DNA from: an uncultured Collinsella sp.
Lineage (GTDB): Bacteria; Actinomycetota; Coriobacteriia; Coriobacteriales; Coriobacteriaceae
Direction of reading: 5' to 3'
Assembly: GCA_900549715.1 (NCBI GenBank)
Contig: URPK01000015.1
Location: forward strand, 1-27,339
DNA: 27,339 nt
Under the pieces are notes generated by a model. The model saw only the letters and a list, made by a program, of their open reading frames with translations. It ran no database searches and had not been told where the DNA came from. Below, in pieces: positions 21,126 to 27,339 of the stretch. The stretch's first letter is position 1. Every line of letters begins with the position of its first letter. Made by a program: the position numbers and the translations under genes.

Positions 21126-22619
21126 TTAGTAGCTATCGTACGAATAGTCGGTAGAATCGGTGGGCGTCTGGCCGTCAGTTGCGGTATCGGCGCCATCCGT
21201 GGACTGGGCATCGGTGCCGTCGGTGGTGTCGGCACCATCAGAACTTTCACCATTCTCGGAATCAGTCGTCTCCTTCTTGGGAACGGTGATCGTCACGCGC
21301 GCCACGCCCGAGGTCTTGGTATCGTAACGGACCTTTTCGCCGTTCTTGGTAACGGTGACATCGGAAGGCTTAGACGTGGTGATCTCGATCGAGGACTCGG
21401 GCGTGTACTCCTGCTCAAAGGGGCCAGTCGCCTGAGCGCCATAAACCGACTTTCCGTCGACCTTGACCTCAATCCACGCGGTCTTTCCCTTGGCAACGGA
21501 GACCTTAACCTTTGTGACCTCGTTCTCTTCCTTCTTGGCCGTCGTCTTGGCGGCGTCCGAATCAGTCGACTCGTCAGTCGGCTCATCGGTGTCTTCGTCC
21601 TCGTCGACCGTTTCGGTCTTCTTAGAAGACTTCTTGGTCGTCGTCTTGGTAGCAGCAGGCGTCTCGGGCGTGGTTTCGGGCGTCGAAGATGCGCAGCCGC
21701 GCAGAAGTACCACGATGAGCACGATCAGCAGCAACGCCACAGCACCGATGCCAGCGTAGACGATACGCGGATCGAGCCCGTTGTTTTGAGGAGTACGAGA
21801 TCCGCCGCGTCCACGACTGGAACTGCTGCGGCCACCTCCCTGAGGCATACGACCACGATTGCTATCGGAACGGCCACGATAGCCACCCTGGCCCTGAAGG
21901 CCGCGCTGACCCGAGCGGGGCGCAAGTTCACCGCGGCCTTGATAGCCACGCTGGCCCGAACGCGGAGCCGAAGGGCGCTGGCCACACGGCTGAGATTGAG
22001 AGCGAAGACGCGGCGTCACCTGCGTGGTATCGGCATCCGCATAGCCACCGCGAGAGCGTCCCGTAGAGGCACAACGGTAACCGCGATCGGAATAGCCGCC
22101 ATCTCCGTAGCCGACACGGGGATCGCGCACCACACCGCGGGCAGCGGGAAGCGCACGATCGTCGGGCATAGGCGTGCTGCGGAAACGATCGCGCTGAGAA
22201 CGGATTTCCTCACTGGACCCCGTCTCGGTAATATAGCCAGCCTGCTGCGGACGCTGACCATAACGCGTTGAGCGACCACCCTGAACCATCAGGAAGCGCC
22301 CGTTATCGACAGAGGAACGCGAATTGACGTAGCCGGCGGCGTCCTGAAAACGACCGCCCTGCTGCGACGTCTCGCGTTCGTATGCCATCAGGTCGTCAAA
22401 GTAGGCATTGACGACCTCGCGCGGATTGAGGCCCAAAAAACGAGCATAGCTCGAAATCATGCCCTGCGCATAGCCGCGCGGCGGCATCGAAGCAAAGTTA
22501 CCGGTCTCGAAAAACTCGATGATCTGCGGCCTGATTTTGATGGTGTTGGCGACCTGCTGAATGGAAAGGCCCATTCGGCGACGCTGCTCGAGCAGCATGT
22601 CACCAAAGCGTGCAGCCAT
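21126..22619 (-). CDS. rodZ: RodZ-like HTH membrane protein with RG-rich linker
   Basis: 497 aa, long for the family. The order is: a cytoplasmic helix-turn-helix domain (about 5-75: LEQRRRMGLSIQQVANTIKI, then PPRGYAQGMISSYARFLG, typical of RodZ), a 200-residue disordered stretch rich in Arg, Gly, Ser and Gln with repeats of APRSGQRG (218-225 and 233-240), a single transmembrane helix (about 286-306), a Thr/Lys/Glu-rich stalk, and an extracellular beta domain (about 365-447, DUF4115-like), then a Thr/Asp/Ser-rich tail. RodZ links MreB to the wall elongation machinery in rod cells. Whether MreB is present cannot be seen here. Its ATG shares one base with the ftsK stop (TGATG). The Bacillus homologue ymfM also lies upstream of pgsA and recA. 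Confidence 0.88.
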   Translation of the reverse strand: MAARFGDMLLEQRRRMGLSIQQVANTIKIRPQIIEFFETGNFASMPPRGYAQGMISSYARFLGLNPREVVNAYFDDLMAYERETSQQGGRFQDAAGYVNSRSSVDNGRFLMVQGGRSTRYGQRPQQAGYITETGSSEEIRSQRDRFRSTPMPDDRALPAARGVVRDPRVGYGDGGYSDRGYRCASTGRSRGGYADADTTQVTPRLRSQSQPCGQRPSAPRSGQRGYQGRGELAPRSGQRGLQGQGGYRGRSDSNRGRMPQGGGRSSSSRGRGGSRTPQNNGLDPRIVYAGIGAVALLLIVLIVVLLRGCASSTPETTPETPAATKTTTKKSSKKTETVDEDEDTDEPTDESTDSDAAKTTAKKEENEVTKVKVSVAKGKTAWIEVKVDGKSVYGAQATGPFEQEYTPESSIEITTSKPSDVTVTKNGEKVRYDTKTSGVARVTITVPKKETTDSENGESSDGADTTDGTDAQSTDGADTATDGQTPTDSTDYSYDSY

Positions 22620-25396
22620 CAGAATCCTCCAAACTCACGATCTTCACGTGCCATCTCGGCGTCGACAGATTCCAGCGCGGCAAGCCCCTCCTCGTCCAAC
22701 AGGACCTCGCGCGGCTTGGAACCGTCGGGCGGGCCGACGACACCCTTTTCTTCCAGCATGTCCATAATACGCCCGGCACGCGCATAGCCAACCTTCAGAC
22801 GACGTTGCAGGCCAGATGTGGAGCCAAGCTGCGATTCCACCACAATATGGGCGGCTTCCCAAATGAGTGGATCATCGTCTTGCGGCTCGGCTACTCCGGT
22901 GCGGACAATGCCTCCGCCACCCGCCATGGACATGGAAGCGGGCGCCACGGCAGACAGGATCTCCTCGTGGTAGTCTGGCTCACTCTGCGACTTGACGAAC
23001 TCGACAATCTCGTTGATCTCATCATCCGAGACAAAGCAGCCCTGGATACGGCGGGGCTTGCCCCAGTCGACCTTGGAGAACAACATGTCGCCCAAACCGG
23101 TGAGCTTCTCGGCGCCCATCTGGTCGATGATGACGCGCGAGTCGATGCCCGTGGCGACGTTAAAGGCGATGCGGTTGGTGATGTTAGCCTTGATGAGGCC
23201 CGTCACCACGTTGGAGCTGGGGCGCTGCGTGGCCACGATAAGATGAATACCGGCGGCACGGCCCAGCTGTGCAATACGCACGATCGAGGCCTCGACATCC
23301 TTACCGGCGACCATCATCAGGTCCGAAAGCTCGTCGATGATGATGACCAGGTAGGGCATCTTTTGCGGCGGGTTGTCGTAATGCTCAAACTCGCCGGCGG
23401 CCTGCTTTTCATTGTAGGTCGAGATCTTACGCACGTTGAGACGCTCGAAAACCTTCAGGCGACGCTCCATCTCGGACACAGCCCATTGCAGAGCGCTCGC
23501 GGCCTGCTTAGGCTCGGTCACCACGGGCACATAGAGATGCGGCAGACCGTTATAGCCCGCAAGCTCGACGCGCTTGGGGTCGACCATAATCAGGCGAACG
23601 TCCTCGGGAAGGGCGCGCATGAGCAAGGTCGTGATGATGGAGTTGATCATCACCGACTTACCAGAACCAGTCGTACCGGCGATCAACAGGTGAGGCATCT
23701 TGGCGAGGTCGGCGACGACCGGCGTGCCCTCGGCGTCACGGCCGATAGCGAGCTCGAGCGGACCGCCCTTCACATAGGGCAGCACGTCGCCCAGATTGAC
23801 GTTCTGGCGCTTGCGGTTGGGAATCTCGATGCCCACGAGCGAGGTGCCGGGGATCGGGGCAAAGATACGCACCGACTGGGCAGCGAGCGAAAGCGCGATA
23901 TCGTCCTCGAGGCTCGAGATTTTGCTCACACGCTCGCCCTCACCGGGCTGCAGCTTAAAGGTCGTCACCGTGGGGCCGGCGATCCAGCCGACCACGCGGG
24001 CACTGCGGCCAAACTCAAGCAAGGTGGATTGCAGTGACTCAGCGGTCTGCTCCAGCTCCTTGTCCGAAGACGCAGCGGAAGCCGACTGCGGGTTGGCATG
24101 CAGGATTTCGAGCGGCGGAAGCTTGAGGCCGTCCTCTTCTTCGCCCTCGTTATCTGCGGCGCCGCCGTCCGCTCCCCCATCGCTAGCCGCAGCCGATTCG
24201 ACAGCACTCAAGGCAGGCGCATCGGCAACCTTGGGATGCTTCAAGAAGTCGGGGATCTGAGGTGCTGCCGAGACAGGATTCACGGCAAACGGCGGCTCGG
24301 ACTCGTCGATCTTATCGGGGTCGTCTTCCATCGAAAGCTGTCCGGTGACCTGGCCGCGCTTTGCATGGCGACGCGGCAGCAAAGTTGTCTTTGCGGTCTC
24401 AATCGGAGCCTCGTCGTCCTCGTCATCGCCCTCGGTGAGCTCAATCTCGCTATCGGACCAAGACGGGTCGGGCTCACTCGTATTGAGCTTAGGCGCAGTC
24501 TTGCCCTTCTTGGCATGACGGCGCGGCAGCAGCGTGGTCTTGGCCCGCTCGGCTTCAACCGACTCGGATACGTCGACAAACGGGTCATCGTCCTCGTCGT
24601 CATCCAAAACCGGGTCGACATCGCCACCCATGACCGTGGTCACCGCGGCGTCAGTCCCCTTCTGGCGCAAAATGCTCAGGTGCGGACGAGCGACGCCGGG
24701 AACAGACAGGGCCTCTTCATCGCCCCACGGGCTCGCATTGACATCGGCACGTCGACGCTCGGCAAAATCGGCAGCGCGATCGCGTGCGGAGCGCAAAACG
24801 CCACCCACCGAAAAGCCGATAATGACCAAACCAACGACGACAAGCCCCAGCAAGACAACCATGGCGATAGGTTTACCCAAGGCGTTTTGCAAGGCACTTG
24901 CGATAAAGGCGCCAATGTAGCCGCCCGACACGGAAAGGTTCTGCGGCGTAAACATAAGGTCGCACGAATCGCTCGTGCCCGGCACCATCAGCGAAAGAAT
25001 GGAGACGACGGCGATAAAGACCAAGGCGCCGCCCGCAACAGAGCGCACGTTGAGCGGCGAGTCCTCACCCAAAAAGAGCGTGGCGGCAAACAGCAAGATG
25101 ACGATCGGCAGCACGTAGGCGCCCAGACCAAAGCCCAGGTGGTAGAAACCGGCAACCGCAGCCGTCACGGGCGCTGTTGCCGGAGAGATCACGGCAATGA
25201 AGGACGCGATCGCCAAAACGGCGATGACCACACCGGCGATATCGCGATTGGCCGAAGGCTCGACCAGGGGCTCAAACTCATCAAACTCGGACTCGTGGCC
25301 CTTATTGGCACGCAGATGGGAACCGGCACCCTTAGCAGATGCCGGTTGGTTATTGGCCTTATTGCCTTTGGCGTTTTTTGCAGATCCGCGCGCCAA
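22619..25396 (-). CDS. ftsK: DNA translocase FtsK/SpoIIIE
   Basis: 925 aa. The N-terminal part has four to five transmembrane helices (about 52-200). An acidic linker (about 205-430) contains a duplicated motif AKTTLLPRRHAK at 285-296 and 335-346. The motor domain has Walker A GTTGSGKS (574-581) and Walker B LVIIIDEL (683-690, D688-E689). The gamma winged helix (about 842-900, DPLIWEAAHIVVESQ, then RRLKVGYARAGRIMD) reads KOPS/SRS-like sites. The protein pumps chromosomal DNA through the closing septum. The start is TTG at 25396, six bases after GGAGG, which lies in the last codons of rnj. No ATG occurs before the transmembrane region. The stop overlaps the rodZ start. Confidence 0.96.
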   Translation of the reverse strand: MARGSAKNAKGNKANNQPASAKGAGSHLRANKGHESEFDEFEPLVEPSANRDIAGVVIAVLAIASFIAVISPATAPVTAAVAGFYHLGFGLGAYVLPIVILLFAATLFLGEDSPLNVRSVAGGALVFIAVVSILSLMVPGTSDSCDLMFTPQNLSVSGGYIGAFIASALQNALGKPIAMVVLLGLVVVGLVIIGFSVGGVLRSARDRAADFAERRRADVNASPWGDEEALSVPGVARPHLSILRQKGTDAAVTTVMGGDVDPVLDDDEDDDPFVDVSESVEAERAKTTLLPRRHAKKGKTAPKLNTSEPDPSWSDSEIELTEGDDEDDEAPIETAKTTLLPRRHAKRGQVTGQLSMEDDPDKIDESEPPFAVNPVSAAPQIPDFLKHPKVADAPALSAVESAAASDGGADGGAADNEGEEEDGLKLPPLEILHANPQSASAASSDKELEQTAESLQSTLLEFGRSARVVGWIAGPTVTTFKLQPGEGERVSKISSLEDDIALSLAAQSVRIFAPIPGTSLVGIEIPNRKRQNVNLGDVLPYVKGGPLELAIGRDAEGTPVVADLAKMPHLLIAGTTGSGKSVMINSIITTLLMRALPEDVRLIMVDPKRVELAGYNGLPHLYVPVVTEPKQAASALQWAVSEMERRLKVFERLNVRKISTYNEKQAAGEFEHYDNPPQKMPYLVIIIDELSDLMMVAGKDVEASIVRIAQLGRAAGIHLIVATQRPSSNVVTGLIKANITNRIAFNVATGIDSRVIIDQMGAEKLTGLGDMLFSKVDWGKPRRIQGCFVSDDEINEIVEFVKSQSEPDYHEEILSAVAPASMSMAGGGGIVRTGVAEPQDDDPLIWEAAHIVVESQLGSTSGLQRRLKVGYARAGRIMDMLEEKGVVGPPDGSKPREVLLDEEGLAALESVDAEMAREDREFGGF

Positions 25397-25397
25397 A

Positions 25398-27068
25398 CTA
25401 AACCTCCATGACGACCGGGATGATCATCGGACGGGTGCGCGTACGGCTCCAGATAAAGTTAGAGAGCGAATCGCGCACGGCCTTGCGAATGGCATCGGAA
25501 CCGCTGCTGGTAAAGCTAAACTTACCCTTCTCGATCGTCTTCATAATGGACGCGGAGGCATCCTCGGAGAACTGGTCGTCGATGGCAAACGAGACGCCGC
25601 GGCCCGAGAACTCGATGGCCTCGATCTTCTTGTGTTTGAGGGAGACGATGGCAACGGCCGTGACCATACCGTCGTTGGCGAGCTTCTGGCGATCGCGCAG
25701 GACGATGGGGTCGGTATCGCCGATACGCAGGCCGTCGACGTAAACGACACCGGACTCGACGGGCGTACCGCGCTTGACGATACCACCGCGCATCTCGAGC
25801 GTGTCGCCGTTATCGAGGATAAAGATATGATCGTCCTTGATGCCCATCTTGCGGGCCAGCTGCGCATGGGCGCGCAGATGCACGGCCTCACCGTGAACCG
25901 GCATAAAGTACGTGGGCTTGGCCATGGCCATCAGGAGCTTGAGCTCCTCCTGGCTACCGTGACCCGAGACGTGGACGAGAGCGCGGTTCTTATCCCACAC
26001 GTCGCAGCCGAGCTTGGCCAGGCTGTTGACGACCTGCTGGACGGCCTTCTCGTTGCCAGGAACGGGAGTTGCCGAAAGGATAACGGTATCGCCCTCGTGG
26101 ATGGAGAGCGTCTTGTGCTCGCCATTGGCCATGCGGGACAGGGCCGACAGCGGCTCGCCCTGCGAACCGGTGCACATGACGACAATCTTGTCGTCGGGCA
26201 GGTTATCGATATCGAAGGCATCGATGATATCGGCGTCATCGATGTTGAGGTAGCCCAGCTCACGCGCCACGCGGGTGTTCGTGAGCATGGAGCGACCGGT
26301 CACAACGACCTTACGGCCGCACTTGCGGGCGGCATCGCAGATCTGCTGCAGACGATGGATGTGGCTCGAGAACGACGCGACGAACACGCGACCCGGGGCG
26401 TTCTTGATGGCGTGCAACAGGTTGGGACCAACCTCGGCCTCGGACTTGGTAAAGCCGGGACCCGTGGCATTGGTGGAGTCGGAAAGCAGCAGGTCGATGC
26501 CCTGCTTGGCAAAACGGCTGATAGCGGCATAGTCGGGCGTGACGCCGTCGATGGGCGTCTGGTCGAGCTTAAAGTCGCCGGTGTGCATAACGGTGCCCTG
26601 GTTGGTGCGAATGAACACGCCCAGAGCGCCGGGGATGGAGTGCGTCATCGAGAAGAAGTCGAGCGAGATGCCGCCGAGGTTGACATGGCTGCCGCCCTTG
26701 ACCTCACGGAACTTGGGTGCGCGGATGCGGAACTCGGAGAGCTTGCCCTCGATAAAGCCGAGCGTCAGCTTGCTCGAGAAGATGGGCACCTTATTGTTGA
26801 GGTCCTGCAGCAGATACGGAAGCGAACCGGTGTGGTCCTCGTGGCCGTGGGTGACGATGATGCCGCGGAGCTTCTCCTCGTTCTCAAGAACATAGGTGTA
26901 GTCGGGAAGCACCAGGTCGATACCGGGCTGGGAGTCATCCGGGAACATGAGGCCAGCGTCGACGAGCACCATGTCGTCGCCGCACTCGAAGACCGTCATG
27001 TTCTTGCCGATGCCGTCAAGGCCGCCAAGCGGGATGATCTTCAAGGGAGATGATTTTTTAGCTGCCAT
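25398..27068 (-). CDS. rnj: Ribonuclease J
   Basis: 556 aa, the usual length. A metallo-beta-lactamase core has the zinc motif VTHGHEDH (72-79), later histidines in HTGDFKLD, the beta-CASP domain, and the C-terminal motif MPVHGEAVHLRAHA. RNase J has 5'-3' exonuclease and endonuclease activity in RNA decay and maturation, alongside RNase Y encoded downstream. The ATG at 27068 is the first possible in frame, because a stop lies two codons upstream. A purine-rich AAGGAAA is 12 bases away, further than usual. It is followed by ftsK, whose start lies one base past the rnj stop. The leader region 27069-27313 has no promoter I can name with confidence. Confidence 0.97.
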   Translation of the reverse strand: MAAKKSSPLKIIPLGGLDGIGKNMTVFECGDDMVLVDAGLMFPDDSQPGIDLVLPDYTYVLENEEKLRGIIVTHGHEDHTGSLPYLLQDLNNKVPIFSSKLTLGFIEGKLSEFRIRAPKFREVKGGSHVNLGGISLDFFSMTHSIPGALGVFIRTNQGTVMHTGDFKLDQTPIDGVTPDYAAISRFAKQGIDLLLSDSTNATGPGFTKSEAEVGPNLLHAIKNAPGRVFVASFSSHIHRLQQICDAARKCGRKVVVTGRSMLTNTRVARELGYLNIDDADIIDAFDIDNLPDDKIVVMCTGSQGEPLSALSRMANGEHKTLSIHEGDTVILSATPVPGNEKAVQQVVNSLAKLGCDVWDKNRALVHVSGHGSQEELKLLMAMAKPTYFMPVHGEAVHLRAHAQLARKMGIKDDHIFILDNGDTLEMRGGIVKRGTPVESGVVYVDGLRIGDTDPIVLRDRQKLANDGMVTAVAIVSLKHKKIEAIEFSGRGVSFAIDDQFSEDASASIMKTIEKGKFSFTSSGSDAIRKAVRDSLSNFIWSRTRTRPMIIPVVMEV

Positions 27069-27156
27069 AGGTTAGTGTGGTTTCCTTTCTTCGAAACGGG
27101 TCTGGAACAACCGACGGGGCGCTTCTGGCAAACCGACCGCCGGGAACGTACAAACA

Positions 27157-27176
27157 TGCATCGCAGAGTCGATGCA
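27157..27176. repeat. Inverted repeat upstream of rnj
   Basis: TGCATCG (27157-27163) and CGATGCA (27170-27176) are perfectly complementary with a 6-base spacer, about 90 bases upstream of the rnj start. It may be an operator or a leader hairpin. Nothing else clear is seen in this 271-base region except the terminal hairpin. Confidence 0.45.
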
Positions 27177-27313
27177 ATAACCAAAATATGATACCCATTT
27201 GCACGAGCACAGACCACCCATGCATCAAAGCCCCATCCAAACCGGTCTATCCCGCAGGTTTCCCGTGGGGCGGGCACTGATGAAGTTTCCTGCTCTACAG
27301 TCCTGCTCACGAC

Positions 27314-27336
27314 GGAGGCCACATTAAGTGGCCTCC
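27314..27336. terminator. Hairpin at the window edge, probable terminator
   Basis: GGAGGCCAC (27314-27322) and GTGGCCTCC (27328-27336) form a 9-bp perfect stem with a 5-base loop. No T-run follows on the minus strand, and the plus-strand continuation is cut off by the window end after TGT, so direction cannot be decided. Confidence 0.55.
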
Positions 27337-27339
27337 TGT

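Noticed and set aside
22610..25411. Long plus-strand frames (475 and 437 codons) opposite ftsK
   Set aside because: FtsK has complete motor motifs on the minus strand. The antisense frames lack motifs and credible starts.
25197..27053. A 618-codon plus-strand frame opposite rnj
   Set aside because: It is a shadow of the RNase J gene: it has the same antisense composition bias and no family match.

Overview
The window reads as an ordinary, densely packed stretch of bacterial core chromosome. Its most likely source is a Coriobacteriia genome of the Collinsella type (inference). Two things point there: an actinobacterial-style block of lexA, a LysM protein and nrdR, and a Firmicutes-style block of ftsK, rodZ, pgsA, recA, rny, spoVS and miaB. 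I see no rRNA, tRNA, CRISPR array, prophage, transposase or toxin-antitoxin pair.

Layout. Positions 1-2510 (+) hold the end of an Apt-type phosphoribosyltransferase, a secreted NlpC/P60 peptidoglycan hydrolase and a DegV-family lipid-binding protein. Positions 2521-4273 (-) hold a DUF1836 regulator and thioredoxin reductase. Positions 4392-5693 (+) hold a glycolipid-type glycosyltransferase. Positions 5694-6084 are gene-free and filled by four consecutive inverted repeats, two of which are diverged copies of one element. Positions 6085-8990 are the SOS hub: dut, nrdR and a membrane LysM protein on the minus strand, lexA and a DUF1624 acyltransferase on the plus strand, with LexA boxes between them.

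From 8975 to 27068 everything is on the minus strand, in at least two transcription blocks. The upstream block is rnj, ftsK, rodZ, yajQ, rimO, pgsA and pncC, ended by a hairpin at 18003-18026. recA and recX follow from their own promoter, whose spacer contains a LexA box. A further block starts at a good promoter (15832-15860) and holds rny, a GHKL-type ATPase of unknown role, spoVS, miaB, miaA and hflX.

The genes cover DNA damage response (lexA, recA, recX, LysM division-inhibitor candidate, dut, nrdR), RNA decay (RNases J and Y), RNA and ribosomal protein methylthiolation (miaB, rimO), i6A tRNA modification (miaA), chromosome segregation and cell shape (ftsK, rodZ) and membrane lipids (pgsA, the glycosyltransferase, DegV). 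I do not see a clearly new multi-gene system. The items most worth a second look are the hairpin chain at 5694-6084, the GHKL ATPase beside spoVS, the nrdR start-codon hairpin, the palindrome upstream of degV, and the SOS-linked gene set around lexA.
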